Positions 44,557 through 54,189 of a DNA stretch of 64,000 nucleotides are shown one piece after another (within the stretch, counting starts at the first letter, position 1; each line of letters starts with the position of its first letter). The position numbers and the translations under genes were made by a program. Under the pieces are notes generated by a model, which searched no databases, was not told the origin of the DNA, and worked only from the letters and a program-made list of their open reading frames with translations. Location: positions 1,252,501 through 1,316,500 of the forward strand of contig NZ_OY775905.1 in assembly GCF_963675065.1 (NCBI RefSeq), in the 5' to 3' direction. The DNA is from an uncultured Draconibacterium sp. Lineage in GTDB: Bacteria; Bacteroidota; Bacteroidia; Bacteroidales; Prolixibacteraceae.

Positions 44557-44771
44557 TATAATTATAACACGATTAATGAAGAAACTGCACTACAAATTAT
44601 TTTTTACCAGCTATCTGCACGGGGCAAATATGTGTATGCGCCAGCGGTTTTAGCCGCATATAAAATTAGCAGAGTAAAAAATATCAATAAAACTTATAAT
44701 TGAAGACAATAGCCGATTGCGAAGATAAGTACTTCGGTCTTCCGGCTTCGAACTTCCGACTTTTAAAAAAT

Positions 44772-45935
44772 ATGTCGAAAACAAAATCGTACGAAGAAAT
44801 TAACCAAAAACTAAAGGCTGGAAAAGCAGTAGTTTTAACCGCCGAAGAAGTTGCGGAAATGGCGAAAGAAATGTCGCCCGAAGAAATAGTTGAAAAAGTA
44901 GATGTAGTAACCACAGCAACCTTTGGCGCCATGTGTTCGTCGGGAGCGATAATAAATTTTGGCCATGCCAATCCGCCAATCCGAATGGAAAAAATACGTT
45001 TGAACGGCGTTCCTTGTTACGAAGGGCTGGCTGCCGTTGATTCATACATTGGCGCAACCGCCTGCAATCCCGAAAATCCGGAATACGGCGGGGCACACGT
45101 TATTCAGGATCTGCTGGAAGGAAAAGATGTGGTTTTGGAAGCCTGGGGAAAAGGCACTGATTGCTATCCGCGGAAGCATATTAAAACCAAAATCAATATT
45201 AACACCATAAACGAGTTTACACTTTTTAATCCACGAAATGCGTATCAGAATTATAATGTTGCGGTAAATACCACTTCCTCTATAAAATATACCTACATGG
45301 GTAGTTTGCTTCCCAATTTACGCAATGCCACCTATTCCACGTCGGGTGAATTAAGTCCGTTACTGAACGATCCTGAGCTTAAAACAATCGGGCTCGGTAC
45401 ACGTATATTTTTAGGAGGTACACAAGGATTTGTGGTTTGGCCGGGAACGCAGTTTCACACCACAAAACCCAAAAACGAGCTGGGTGTTCCGGTTACCAAT
45501 GCCGCCACCATTGCGGTAATGGGCAACCTGAAAGAAATGTCACCCGAGTATATTCAGGCCGCTTCATACGAAAAATATGGTGTGAGTATGTTTGTGGGAA
45601 TTGGAATTCCAATCCCGGTGTTGAATGCTGATATTGCCAAACGCGTATCGATTAACAACAGCCAGATTGAGACTTCGGTACTTGATTACGGGACGGTTGG
45701 AACGCCCAAGTTAGGTCAGGTTACCTACGAGGAATTGCAGTCGGGAACCATTAAAGTAAAAGGCAAAAAGATAAGAACCGCACCTGTTGCCAGCTTAAAA
45801 AAAGCGCGCAAAATTGCTGATGATCTGAAGAAATGGTTACAAAACGGGGAATTCGAAGTAACCAAACCCGTGCAAATGTTCCCTTCAAATACATCGTTAA
45901 ACGGATTAAAAGAAACGGAGGTTGACAATGATTAA
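44772..45935 (+). CDS. Homocysteine biosynthesis protein (HcyBio, DUF39/COG1900)
   Basis: A protein of 387 residues from the ATG at 44772; an earlier TTG at 44700 would add 24 residues that read as non-coding. It contains the family features TATFGAMCSSGAIINFGH with a conserved Cys, GATACNPENPEYGGAHVIQD, and GTRIFLGGTQGFVVWPGTQFH. In methanogens and several anaerobes this family, with a NIL-domain ferredoxin, makes homocysteine from aspartate semialdehyde and sulfide. The gene is directly under the SAM riboswitch, overlaps the ferredoxin gene by 8 bases and is followed by MetH and MetF, so the operon can make methionine from scratch. The pathway is established for the family, and its use here is inferred. 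Confidence 0.9.
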   Translation: MSKTKSYEEINQKLKAGKAVVLTAEEVAEMAKEMSPEEIVEKVDVVTTATFGAMCSSGAIINFGHANPPIRMEKIRLNGVPCYEGLAAVDSYIGATACNPENPEYGGAHVIQDLLEGKDVVLEAWGKGTDCYPRKHIKTKININTINEFTLFNPRNAYQNYNVAVNTTSSIKYTYMGSLLPNLRNATYSTSGELSPLLNDPELKTIGLGTRIFLGGTQGFVVWPGTQFHTTKPKNELGVPVTNAATIAVMGNLKEMSPEYIQAASYEKYGVSMFVGIGIPIPVLNADIAKRVSINNSQIETSVLDYGTVGTPKLGQVTYEELQSGTIKVKGKKIRTAPVASLKKARKIADDLKKWLQNGEFEVTKPVQMFPSNTSLNGLKETEVDND

Positions 45936-46338
45936 AAAAAGATACATACTAAATTTCCCTCCGCAAAGCGGCGACAAAGCGTTTACCTATCACCTGGTGA
46001 AAGAATACGATATCCGGATAAATATTCTGAAAGCAGAAGTCTACCCTGGAAAATGCGGTAGTCTTTTGCTTGAACTGCAAGGCAAAAAAGACAACATTGA
46101 AAAAGGCGTTGAATACATTAAAAGCCATAAAATAACCTGCGAATCGCTCGACAAACGCATTCGATGGAAAGAAGAAAAATGTATCGACTGCGGAAACTGC
46201 ACCGCCGTATGTTTTGCCGGAGCTTTAAACATGGATCGTAAGTCGTGGAAACTGGAATTCGACAAAAGCAAATGTGTGGTTTGCGAATTGTGTATTCCGG
46301 CTTGCCCGCTAAATTTGTTTGAAATTGATTTTAGATAA
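45928..46338 (+). CDS. NIL-domain 2x[4Fe-4S] ferredoxin
   Basis: A protein of 136 residues from the ATG at 45928 (overlapping the upstream stop by 8 bases, a sign of translational coupling). The N-terminal half is a NIL domain, a small ACT-like fold (RYILNFPPQSGDKAFTYHLV onward), and the C-terminal half is a ferredoxin with two cluster motifs, CIDCGNCTAVC and CVVCELCIPACP, each followed by the usual structural residues. It is the standard partner of the DUF39 homocysteine biosynthesis protein and probably supplies electrons for sulfide insertion. Confidence 0.92.
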   Translation: MIKKRYILNFPPQSGDKAFTYHLVKEYDIRINILKAEVYPGKCGSLLLELQGKKDNIEKGVEYIKSHKITCESLDKRIRWKEEKCIDCGNCTAVCFAGALNMDRKSWKLEFDKSKCVVCELCIPACPLNLFEIDFR

Positions 46339-46397
46339 ACCCAATGAGCGTCATGCTGAAACCAGTTAAGAATGACACACTAAGATAATTCAACAGA

Positions 46398-47150
46398 ATG
46401 AAACTTTTTGAAGAACGTACATACCGCAGTCAGTTTAATACAGAGCGTTTTACAAGTTTTGAGGTAAAACATCAGGAAACTGATCTTTGGATCGGTATCG
46501 ATCCGGCTTCCTACAAAGACGAGATGAAAGAAGTGGCTTTGGCAAAAATGAAATCGCTGCGCCAAATGTTCGATGATTATATCGAAAAGGAACCGTTTTT
46601 CAGAAAAAGCCTGAAACCATTTCAGCCGTCTGATTTTGCTCCTGAGGAAGCAAAAGAAATGGCACTCGCTGCGGAGAAAGCCGGAATTGGCCCCATGTCG
46701 GCAGTGGCTGGTTTGTTCGCCCGCGAAATCGGAGATGAAATTTGTAAAAACTTTTCGGTGAAGGAGCTGTTAGTTGAAAACGGTGGCGACATCTATTTGC
46801 TTTTACAGGATGAACTGGTTTTATCGGTTTTTGCCGGCGAATCAATTCTATCTGAGCGTATCGGGCTGGTAATCTCAGCAGGGAGTAGTAACTTTGGTAT
46901 TTGTACTTCTGCCGGAACCGTTGGCCCATCGATAAGTTATGGGAAAGCTGATGCGGTAGTGGTGGTTTGCGAAGATATTCTTATGGCGGATGCGCTGGCA
47001 ACAGCTTTGGGAAATAAGGTAAAAACACCTGACCATGTCGAAAAAGTGATTAAACAGGCAGAAAATTATAACGAAATACAATCGTTGCTCATTATTTGCG
47101 AAGATAAAATTGGGATCAAGGGAGACAACGAAATTCGAATTCTTAAATAG
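46398..47150 (+). CDS. UPF0280 family protein (ApbE-like)
   Basis: A 250-residue protein of the UPF0280 family, which is related in fold to the flavin transferase ApbE. Visible features are GIGPMSAVAGLFAREIGD, LVENGGDIYL, FGICTSAGTVGPSISYGKADAV and the C-terminal ADALATALGNKVK. It lies 59 bases after the ferredoxin gene. Genes of this family are linked with the homocysteine biosynthesis set in other anaerobes; the biochemical role is not established. Confidence 0.85.
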   Translation: MKLFEERTYRSQFNTERFTSFEVKHQETDLWIGIDPASYKDEMKEVALAKMKSLRQMFDDYIEKEPFFRKSLKPFQPSDFAPEEAKEMALAAEKAGIGPMSAVAGLFAREIGDEICKNFSVKELLVENGGDIYLLLQDELVLSVFAGESILSERIGLVISAGSSNFGICTSAGTVGPSISYGKADAVVVVCEDILMADALATALGNKVKTPDHVEKVIKQAENYNEIQSLLIICEDKIGIKGDNEIRILK

Positions 47151-47197
47151 AAAAGAAAAAACGATGATTAACATTCAAATAATCAGCATATACAGTT

Positions 47198-47646
47198 CCC
47201 CCTTTGAAGGGGGTTAGGGGGATGAGAATATTAATTGAAACCATGTCCGAAGATTTTTCAAATAATAATTACAACAAGAATCTAAAAGATTATGCCAGAA
47301 AACTTCGCAATAATTCAACACTGGCAGAAGTGATTTTATGGGAAGAAGTTTTAAAACAAAAACAACTGAAAGGATATTCGTTCTTAAGACAAAGACCAAT
47401 AGCGAATTATATTGTAGATTTTTTCTGTAAAGACCTGATGTTGATAATAGAACTGGACGGAACAATTCATCGTTTTCAAAAAAGCAAGGATAAAAAGAGA
47501 GAAGAGGATTTAAAAGCAATGGGATATAATATTATACGGTTTCATAATCAGGAAATTCTAAAAAATATTCATAATGTAAGGATATCTTTGGAACTTTACA
47601 TCGAGGAAATAAAAGTGTAAAATCACCCCTTAATCCCCTCAAGGGG
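47198..47646 (+). mobile_element. Palindrome-flanked DUF559 cassette
   Basis: The DUF559 gene is bracketed by related sequences in opposite orientation. The left end is CCCCCTTTGAAGGGGG (47198-47213) plus TTAGGGGGATG leading into the gene; the right end, read on the other strand, is a CTCCCCTTGAGGGG hairpin followed by ATTAAGGGGTGATT. Each end thus has a small palindrome with a G-rich tail pointing inward. The unit sits between UPF0280 and metH inside the methionine operon, on the same strand. Similar palindromes next to DUF559 genes recur in Bacteroidota genomes (recalled, not searched). No transposase is present and the mechanism is unknown. Confidence 0.55.
47222..47620 (+). CDS. DUF559 endonuclease-like protein
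   Basis: A protein of 132 residues from the ATG at 47222, which directly follows the left palindrome tail (another ATG lies seven codons further). The DUF559 domain (Vsr/PD-(D/E)XK-like) spans most of it: [20 protein letters not shown], then [18 protein letters not shown] and [12 protein letters not shown] with the metal-binding Asp and Glu-x-Asp, and [13 protein letters not shown]. It is expected to nick or cut DNA. Location inside a repeat cassette suggests it may help the cassette move or persist; this is inference. Confidence 0.88.
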   Translation: MRILIETMSEDFSNNNYNKNLKDYARKLRNNSTLAEVILWEEVLKQKQLKGYSFLRQRPIANYIVDFFCKDLMLIIELDGTIHRFQKSKDKKREEDLKAMGYNIIRFHNQEILKNIHNVRISLELYIEEIKV

Positions 47647-47691
47647 AGATCAGAAAAAAGAACGGTTACGAAGAAATTGAAAGAGAGAAAA

Positions 47692-50600
47692 ATGACAACA
47701 AAAAAAGACATACGTGAAGAACTCAAAACCCGAGTATTGGTATTGGATGGAGCAATGGGTTCTCTTATTCAGGAATATAAACTTGACGAGGCAGATTACA
47801 GGGGCGAATTATTGAAAGATCATCCCAGCGATCTGAAAGGGAACAATGATATGTTGTCGCTAACCCGCCCCGATGTAATTTCAGAAATCCATGAGGCCTA
47901 TTTAGAAGCCGGTGCCGATATTATTTGCACCAACACCTTTAATGCAACCAGCATTTCGCAGGCCGATTATAATACAGAAGGCTATGTTTATAAAATGAAT
48001 AAGGCTTCGGCAGAAATCGCACGAAAACTGGCTGATGAATACACCGAAAGTAATCCAGATAAACCAAGATACGTGGCCGGATCGATTGGTCCTACCAATA
48101 AAACGCTATCGCTTTCTCCTGATGTAAATGATCCCGGTTACCGGGCTATTTCATTCGACGAAGTTAAAATAGCCTATCGCGAAGAAGTAGAAGCATTGCT
48201 CGATGGTGGTGTTGACCTGTTGCTAATTGAAACGATTTTCGATACACTAAACAGTAAGGCAGCCATTTTTGCCATTGAAGAAGTTCTTGACGAAAAAGGG
48301 ATAAGCATTCCGTTGATGGTTTCCGGAACCATTACCGATGCCAGCGGCCGTACACTTTCGGGGCAAACACTGGAAGCTTTCCTAAATTCAGTTTCGCACG
48401 TTGATTTGTTAAGTATCGGATTAAATTGCTCGCTGGGAGCAACCGATCTTCAGCCATACATTAAAGAGCTGGCAGGAAAAGCACCGTTTCATATCAGTGC
48501 ACACCCCAATGCAGGATTACCCAACCAGTTTGGGGAGTACGACGAAACGCCTGAAATTATGGCTGGTCACATCAAACAATACCTTGATAACAACTATGTA
48601 AATATTATTGGTGGTTGCTGCGGTACTACACCTGCTCATATTAAAGCTTTTGCCGATATGGCCGCCAAAGCAAATCCGCACCACCGGGCAGAGGCTACCA
48701 CTTACACAAAACTCAGTGGGATGGAGCCGGTTACCATTACCGAGAACACCAACTTTCTTAACATTGGAGAGCGTTGTAATGTTGCCGGATCACGCAAGTT
48801 TGCGCGGCTCATTAGCGAAGAAAAATACGAGGAAGCACTTACCATCGCACGCCACCAGGTAGATAACGGTGCGCAGGTAATCGATGTAAACATGGACGAT
48901 GCCATGCTCGATGCTGAAAAGGAAATGACAACATTCCTAAATCTGATTATGGCCGAACCCGATATTGCGAGGTTACCTATCATGATCGACTCATCAAAGT
49001 GGTATGTGATTGAAGCCGGGTTAAAATGTCTGCAGGGAAAAGCCATTGTAAACTCCATCAGTTTAAAAGAGGGCGAAGAAGTTTTTATCGAGCAGGCACA
49101 AAAAATTAAACGCTATGGGGCAGCGGTTATCGTTATGGCTTTTGATGAAAAGGGCCAGGCCGACAACACCGAACGCCGTAAAGAAATTTGCAGCCGAGCC
49201 TATAAAATTCTTACCGAAAAAGTTGGATTGCCTGCACAGGATATTATTTTCGATCCGAATGTGCTGACGATCGGGACCGGTATTGAAGAGCATAATAATT
49301 ACGCCGTTTCATTCATTGAATCGGTAAAATGGATAAAAGAAAATCTGCCGCTGGCAAAAGTAAGTGCCGGTGTAAGTAATGTTTCGTTTGCTTTCCGCGG
49401 AAACAACGTGGTTCGCGAAGCCATGCACTCGGTGTTCCTGTTTCACGCTATTAGGGCCGGCCTGGATATGGGAATTGTAAACCCGGGAATGTTGCAGATT
49501 TACGATGAAATTCCAAAAGACTTTCTTGAAAAAATTGAAGACCTGGTATTAAACCGCCGACCGGATGCCACAGAAAAACTACTTGTGTTTGCGGAAAATC
49601 TGCAGTCGACTTCGAAGAAAGAAGTAAAAAAAGATGAATGGCGCGAGCTGCCTCTTGAGAAACGAATTGCACACTCGCTGGTAAAAGGATTTCCCGAATT
49701 TGTTGACGAAGACATGGCCGAAGCTGTTGAAGAATATTCCCCGGCATTGGACATTATCGAAGGCCCACTGATGGACGGGATGAATGTGGTTGGCGAGTTA
49801 TTTGGCTCAGGAAAGATGTTCCTGCCACAGGTAATTAAATCGGCACGGGTGATGAAAAAGGCCGTTGCTTATTTGTTACCGTATATTGAAGCGGATAAAG
49901 TAAAATTCAAAAACAGTACTTCGCAGAAAAAAGTATTGATGGCCACCGTAAAAGGCGATGTACACGACATTGGTAAAAACATTGTTGGCGTGGTACTGGC
50001 TTGTAACAACTACGAAATCATCGATTTGGGCGTTATGGTTCCAACGGAAAAAATCCTTGAGGAGGCCATTAAAAACGAGGTTGATGTAATCGGGCTGAGC
50101 GGACTTATTACTCCATCGCTCGAAATTATGGTCGATATTGCCAAAGAAATGGAACGTCGCAAAATGAGCATTCCGGTGATGATCGGCGGTGCAACCACTT
50201 CAAAAATTCATACGGCTGTTAAAATTGCACCTGAATATTCGGCACCTGTTATTTATGTAAAAGATGCTTCGCTGGCCGTTAATGTGGTTTCGAATCTGGT
50301 CTCGAAAAATGAAGTATATATAAATAAAATTGATGCAGAATATGCTCAAATTCGTGAATTTCAAGGGAAACGTAAGGAAAAACAATACCTGAACCTGAAA
50401 CAAGCTCGCGAAAATAAATTCCCAATTGACTGGAATAACACACCAATTTATAAACCGAACTTTACGGGGGTTAAACATTTGATCGACTTTCCGCTGGAAG
50501 AACTTCGGAAATATATCGACTGGACTTTCTTCTTCATTACCTGGGGATTAAAAGGACATTACCCACAGATTTTTGCCGATGAGAAACAGGGCGAAGAGGC

Positions 50601-51360
50601 TAAAAAGCTTTTCAAAGAAGGGAATGAATTCCTGGATGAAATTATAGAGAAAAAAATGCTGCAGGCCAATGCTGCTTTTGGAATATGGCCGGCGCAATCG
50701 GATGGTGACGATGTAGTGCTGTACGAAAATGAATCGTGCAAGAAAGAGCTTGGACGTTTCTATCACCTTCGTCAGCAGGAAAAGAAAAAAGAGAGTGTGG
50801 CTAATTTCTGTCTTGCGGATTTTGTTGCGCCAAAAGAATCGGGAAAAGTGGATTATTGTGGTGGTTTTGCAACTACTGCAGGTATTGGTATCGAAAAATG
50901 GACCAAACAATTCCGCGAGGAACACAACGATTACAAAGCGATAATGGTGGAAGCACTGGCCGACCGTTTAAGTGAAGCTTTTGCTGAACTGCTTCACCTT
51001 GAAATTCGTAAGAATTACTGGGGTTATGCACCCGACGAAAACCTTTCGCTCGACCAAATCCTGAAAATTAAATACCAGGGAATTCGTCCGGCACTGGGCT
51101 ACCCGGCTTGTCCGGAACACTCTGAAAAAGAGAATTTGTTCAAACTGATCGACGCTGAAAAAATCGGTATTTCACTGACAGAGCACTTTGCTATGTATCC
51201 GAATGCATCGGTTTCAGGACAGTACTTCGTGCATCCTGAGTCGCGCTATTTCAGCCTTGAAAAAATCGGCAAAGACCAGATTGAGGATTATGCGAAACGC
51301 AAAAACGAATCGGTAGAATTTGTTGAGAAGTTTTTGCCAACAAACCTGAATTACAAATAA
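47692..51360 (+). CDS. metH: Cobalamin-dependent methionine synthase
   Basis: A full-length MetH of 1222 residues from the ATG at 47692 (a TTG five codons earlier is not needed). Domain order: homocysteine-binding barrel (about 5-330) with zinc ligands Cys246 (GLNCSLGA) and Cys309/Cys310 ([11 protein letters not shown]); pterin-binding domain (about 345-610, [14 protein letters not shown]); cobalamin cap and binding domains (about 650-890) with DVHDIGKN and the cobalt-ligand His758; and the AdoMet activation domain (about 900-1222, with [13 protein letters not shown]). It transfers the methyl group of methyl-tetrahydrofolate to homocysteine. It is in the SAM-riboswitch operon, after the DUF559 cassette. 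Confidence 0.97.
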   Translation: MTTKKDIREELKTRVLVLDGAMGSLIQEYKLDEADYRGELLKDHPSDLKGNNDMLSLTRPDVISEIHEAYLEAGADIICTNTFNATSISQADYNTEGYVYKMNKASAEIARKLADEYTESNPDKPRYVAGSIGPTNKTLSLSPDVNDPGYRAISFDEVKIAYREEVEALLDGGVDLLLIETIFDTLNSKAAIFAIEEVLDEKGISIPLMVSGTITDASGRTLSGQTLEAFLNSVSHVDLLSIGLNCSLGATDLQPYIKELAGKAPFHISAHPNAGLPNQFGEYDETPEIMAGHIKQYLDNNYVNIIGGCCGTTPAHIKAFADMAAKANPHHRAEATTYTKLSGMEPVTITENTNFLNIGERCNVAGSRKFARLISEEKYEEALTIARHQVDNGAQVIDVNMDDAMLDAEKEMTTFLNLIMAEPDIARLPIMIDSSKWYVIEAGLKCLQGKAIVNSISLKEGEEVFIEQAQKIKRYGAAVIVMAFDEKGQADNTERRKEICSRAYKILTEKVGLPAQDIIFDPNVLTIGTGIEEHNNYAVSFIESVKWIKENLPLAKVSAGVSNVSFAFRGNNVVREAMHSVFLFHAIRAGLDMGIVNPGMLQIYDEIPKDFLEKIEDLVLNRRPDATEKLLVFAENLQSTSKKEVKKDEWRELPLEKRIAHSLVKGFPEFVDEDMAEAVEEYSPALDIIEGPLMDGMNVVGELFGSGKMFLPQVIKSARVMKKAVAYLLPYIEADKVKFKNSTSQKKVLMATVKGDVHDIGKNIVGVVLACNNYEIIDLGVMVPTEKILEEAIKNEVDVIGLSGLITPSLEIMVDIAKEMERRKMSIPVMIGGATTSKIHTAVKIAPEYSAPVIYVKDASLAVNVVSNLVSKNEVYINKIDAEYAQIREFQGKRKEKQYLNLKQARENKFPIDWNNTPIYKPNFTGVKHLIDFPLEELRKYIDWTFFFITWGLKGHYPQIFADEKQGEEAKKLFKEGNEFLDEIIEKKMLQANAAFGIWPAQSDGDDVVLYENESCKKELGRFYHLRQQEKKKESVANFCLADFVAPKESGKVDYCGGFATTAGIGIEKWTKQFREEHNDYKAIMVEALADRLSEAFAELLHLEIRKNYWGYAPDENLSLDQILKIKYQGIRPALGYPACPEHSEKENLFKLIDAEKIGISLTEHFAMYPNASVSGQYFVHPESRYFSLEKIGKDQIEDYAKRKNESVEFVEKFLPTNLNYK

Positions 51361-51475
51361 ACAGATGAATTCATTTTAAAAAACTGTCATTTATTTTTCA
51401 ATTTGAAGTTTATTCAGACGATAAGGTACGAAATTGTTAAATTTGCAGAAGCAAAACAGACGAAAGATGAAACAA

Positions 51476-51493
51476 GTCCCGATTGATCGGGAC
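51476..51493. repeat. Perfect inverted repeat between metH and metF
   Basis: GTCCCGAT-TG-ATCGGGAC, an 8-bp stem with a two-base loop, in the 176-base gap between metH and metF. No T run follows. It may be a small dispersed repeat or an mRNA processing/stability element. Confidence 0.5.
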
Positions 51494-51536
51494 GAGTTCC
51501 ATGTGATACAAATAAAAAACAAACGATTTTAATCGC

Positions 51537-52490
51537 ATGAAAGTTATAGACACCATAAATCAGGCAAAGAAAACCGTATTTTCTTTTGAACTGTTGCCGC
51601 CATTAAAGGGCAACGATGTTTCGCGCCTGCATAAAACGATTGAAAGCTTAACGGAGTTCGATCCGAAATACATCAATATTACCACTCACCGTGACGAGAT
51701 TGAGTTTAAAGAACTCGCCGACGGAAGCATTGTAAAACAAACGGTGCGCAAACGCCCGGGCACAGTTGCTATTGCTGCCGATATTCAACACAAATACGGA
51801 ATTCCTGTAGTTCCGCATATTTTATGTGGCGGTTTTACAAAAAGTGAAACCGAGCATGTTTTGATTGACCTTAACTTTCTGGGGATTAACAACGTTCTGG
51901 CTTTACGTGGCGACGGTTTAAAAAACCAACATGTGTTTAAACCCACTGAGAATGGCCATTCAAATGCCAACCAGCTGGTAAAACAAATTAAAGATCTTGG
52001 AAAAGGTAAATACCTGGAAGCGGATCTGAAAAACAATAAGCCACTTGATTTTTGTATCGGTGTTGCCGGTTATCCGGAAAAACATTTTGAAGCGCCAAAC
52101 ATGGAGCAAGACATGGCTTACCTGAAACAAAAAGTGGACGAAGGAGCCGATTACATTGTGACCCAAATGTTTTTCGACAACCAGGTATATTACGATTTTG
52201 TGGACAAATGCCGCGCGGAGGGAATTACAGTGCCTATTATTCCGGGGATTAAGCCTATCAACCTGAAAAACCAGTTAACGGTGCTTCCAAAAATCTTTAG
52301 CATCGACTTGCCTCAGGAATTATCAAAAGAGCTGACAAAGTGCAAAAACAACGACGATGCCCGACGTGTAGGAACGGAGTGGGCCATTTACCAATCGAAA
52401 GATTTGGTTGCACACAATGTACCATCGTTGCATATTTATACCTATGGTATTTCGGATAATGTTAGTGAAATTGTAAAGGCGGCTTTCTAA
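51537..52490 (+). CDS. metF: 5,10-methylenetetrahydrofolate reductase
   Basis: A 317-residue MetF of usual length, forming an FAD-binding TIM barrel. Landmarks are the start KKTVFSFELLPPLKGND, IAADIQHKYGIPVVPHILCGG, the flavin/folate region NVLALRGDGLKNQ, FCIGVAGYPEKHFEAPN and GADYIVTQMFFDNQVYYDFV, and IPIIPGIKPI near the end. It reduces methylene-THF to methyl-THF, the methyl donor for MetH encoded just upstream. It is the last gene of the methionine unit and is followed by a strong terminator. Confidence 0.96.
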   Translation: MKVIDTINQAKKTVFSFELLPPLKGNDVSRLHKTIESLTEFDPKYINITTHRDEIEFKELADGSIVKQTVRKRPGTVAIAADIQHKYGIPVVPHILCGGFTKSETEHVLIDLNFLGINNVLALRGDGLKNQHVFKPTENGHSNANQLVKQIKDLGKGKYLEADLKNNKPLDFCIGVAGYPEKHFEAPNMEQDMAYLKQKVDEGADYIVTQMFFDNQVYYDFVDKCRAEGITVPIIPGIKPINLKNQLTVLPKIFSIDLPQELSKELTKCKNNDDARRVGTEWAIYQSKDLVAHNVPSLHIYTYGISDNVSEIVKAAF

Positions 52491-52513
52491 GCAAAAACTA
52501 GCCAAAATCATAC

Positions 52514-52556
52514 AAAAAAGCAGGCTGGAAATTAATTTTTCCAGCCTGCTTTTTGT
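52514..52556 (+). terminator. Intrinsic terminator after metF
   Basis: Long perfect stem (AAAAAGCAGGCTGGAA with mirrored TTCCAGCCTGCTTTTT) around a short AT loop, ending in a T run, 24 bases after the metF stop. Confidence 0.92.
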
Positions 52557-52589
52557 ATAAAAGTACTGCTCAATTATTGTCTTTCTAAA

Positions 52590-52700
52590 ACATCCTCCGG
52601 CCTCCTTCGTCAGCCACCTCCTTTATAAGGAGGATTAGCAATATGCCACTTCTTTGGTTGAATAAGAATTCCCCTTTGAAGGGGAAAACAAGGGGATGAT
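52590..52700. repeat. Gene-less palindromic repeat related to the DUF559 cassette ends
   Basis: Two palindromes 37 bases apart: CCTCCTTTATAAGGAGG (52617-52633), whose G-rich tail on the minus strand runs left (GGTGGCTGACGAAGGAGG then GGAGGATG), and CCCCTTTGAAGGGG (52671-52684), whose tail AAAACAAGGGGATG runs right. The right half resembles the left end of the DUF559 cassette at 47.2 kb. Tails point outward here, the reverse of the cassette. It lies between the metF terminator and the end of the DUF4837 gene. Confidence 0.6.
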
Positions 52701-52744
52701 AGTAACTCCCACTAATAATCAATGTATTTATACTGAATATCGAC

Positions 52745-53788
52745 TTATCCTTCCACCTGAATTTCAATATCCTGCTGATTTAGTTTATCGTTATCAGCCT
52801 GGTTATTTAATTTCAACGAATAGATCATTGCTTCCACCTGACGCAACAAATTACGTTTATCTTTACTTGGTGCATACACAAACCCAAAAGCGTTAATTAC
52901 ACGCTGGTTCGATGCATCCAATTCCGATAATGCCACGTATGGTCCACCCATAAAATCATTCTCTACACGCCATAAACCACGCATTTCGGATGCATAATTT
53001 CCATTGTGCTTGATTACATTATTAATCTGATCGAGGCGTTTTTCTGTCGACATATAACTTCCGTCGGTTGGGCCCGGAACATATTTTTTGAGTATACTGT
53101 CGCGGATAGGCAACTGATACCCAACGGTAAAAGCACTATCAGAAACATATGGATACGAATAAATCACAATTCCCTGGGTAATTTCAGGCGAATCGAATTG
53201 TACCCACAAAAAATCCTTTTTCTTTTCCATGATGCGGAAACCCGGTGGAACTTTCATCGTAACATCAAACTCACTATTCAGCGTATTAAAAACAGCTCTC
53301 TCGTAGGTGTTTTTATAATTCATTGTTATACGCTCTTTCTCGGCCTGCACAAAATAGGATAGTATTCTGTCCTTGTTCTCATTGAAGATCTTTTCAAATT
53401 CGTCGGCATTTTTAGCGCGAATTTGTATGGTCGCCTGCGGATAAGCCCAAACATCGTCGGTGAAATTAATTCCGCTCTCGTCAACATTCGAAGAAATAGT
53501 AGTTTGTACAATGTTTCGGGTCGATCTGAAAATATCTTTAAAAGCTTGGTGTGGAACGTTAATCAAATCGAAAAGTGGCTCTTCCTGTGGTAACCCCGCA
53601 TGAGGTTGCGCCAATGACTCCCGAAGAACTTCTCCGGGTTTACCATTCCACGAATCTTTTGATATTACAACAACCATTTCACCGGCTTTACCGGTAATAT
53701 TCTTGTACATAACAGTTGAGTCGGAATCGCAGCCCGCAAAAATTGCTGCAACGAGCACTAGAAAAACAAGGTGGTTAATACGTTTCAT
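52745..53788 (-). CDS. DUF4837 family lipoprotein
   Basis: A 347-residue lipoprotein (lipobox IFAGC, about residue 19) of the Bacteroidota-specific DUF4837 family. Recognisable parts are KNITGKAGEMVVVISKDSW, PQEEPLFDLINVPHQAFKDIF, a middle with FVQAEKERITMNYKN, PGFRIMEKKKDFLWVQFDSP, and MRGLWRVENDFMGGPYV near the end. The function is unknown; the family is conserved in many Bacteroidota and its position in the envelope follows from the lipobox. It is transcribed alone towards the repeat element. The acidic Gln/Asn-rich tail (LNQQDIEIQVEG) looks unstructured. Confidence 0.88.
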   Translation of the reverse strand: MKRINHLVFLVLVAAIFAGCDSDSTVMYKNITGKAGEMVVVISKDSWNGKPGEVLRESLAQPHAGLPQEEPLFDLINVPHQAFKDIFRSTRNIVQTTISSNVDESGINFTDDVWAYPQATIQIRAKNADEFEKIFNENKDRILSYFVQAEKERITMNYKNTYERAVFNTLNSEFDVTMKVPPGFRIMEKKKDFLWVQFDSPEITQGIVIYSYPYVSDSAFTVGYQLPIRDSILKKYVPGPTDGSYMSTEKRLDQINNVIKHNGNYASEMRGLWRVENDFMGGPYVALSELDASNQRVINAFGFVYAPSKDKRNLLRQVEAMIYSLKLNNQADNDKLNQQDIEIQVEG

Positions 53789-53884
53789 ATGATCTGTTTT
53801 TTTTGGATTTCTAACATAGATAACAAAAACCTTACCAGACTGTTAATCTGCAACATGGTGTAATACCAGGCTATTGGATGAAAT

Positions 53885-53922
53885 ACAAAAAATCCCGTAC
53901 CTGTAACACAGAACGGGATTTT
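53885..53922 (-). terminator. Intrinsic terminator after tatA (minus strand)
   Basis: Stem AAAATCCCGT / ACGGGATTTT (53889-53898 with 53913-53922). On the minus strand it is followed by TTTTTTG, fitting the end of the tatA transcript, 20 bases after its stop. Confidence 0.85.
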
Positions 53923-53942
53923 AATATCTATTTCGATATTAA

Positions 53943-54143
53943 TTACTTGTCGATTTTTTCGCTTTCCGGTTTTTTATCCTCAGCATCGTCCTCTTTTGTG
54001 GCTTCTTTAAATTCCTTCATTCCTTTTCCAAGTCCTTTCATCAACTCCGGAATTTTACGACCACCAAACAGAAGTAAAACTATTATTAAGATGATTATTA
54101 TTTCCTGAGGTCCGATAAATCCTGCAACTACAAATAAATTCAT
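53943..54143 (-). CDS. tatA: Sec-independent protein translocase subunit TatA/E
   Basis: A 66-residue TatA/E-type protein. It has a short N-terminus, one membrane helix ([13 protein letters not shown]), the hinge [20 protein letters not shown] forming the amphipathic helix, and an acidic/basic tail ([16 protein letters not shown]). It forms the pore of the twin-arginine pathway for folded proteins; TatC is not in this window. It is the last gene of the minus-strand cluster that starts with the M23 peptidase gene, 46 bases after rseP. Confidence 0.93.
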   Translation of the reverse strand: MNLFVVAGFIGPQEIIIILIIVLLLFGGRKIPELMKGLGKGMKEFKEATKEDDAEDKKPESEKIDK

Positions 54144-54189
54144 ATTCTAATAAGTTAATTGGTTCCACAACAAAAATAGTTTTTTTTCA

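Noticed and set aside
44470..44703. 77-codon frame over the met leader
   Set aside because: It lies on the SAM riboswitch core and leader; the RNA signal explains the sequence.
52585..52767. 60-codon minus-strand frame
   Set aside because: Falls on the palindromic repeat element and has no protein-like character.
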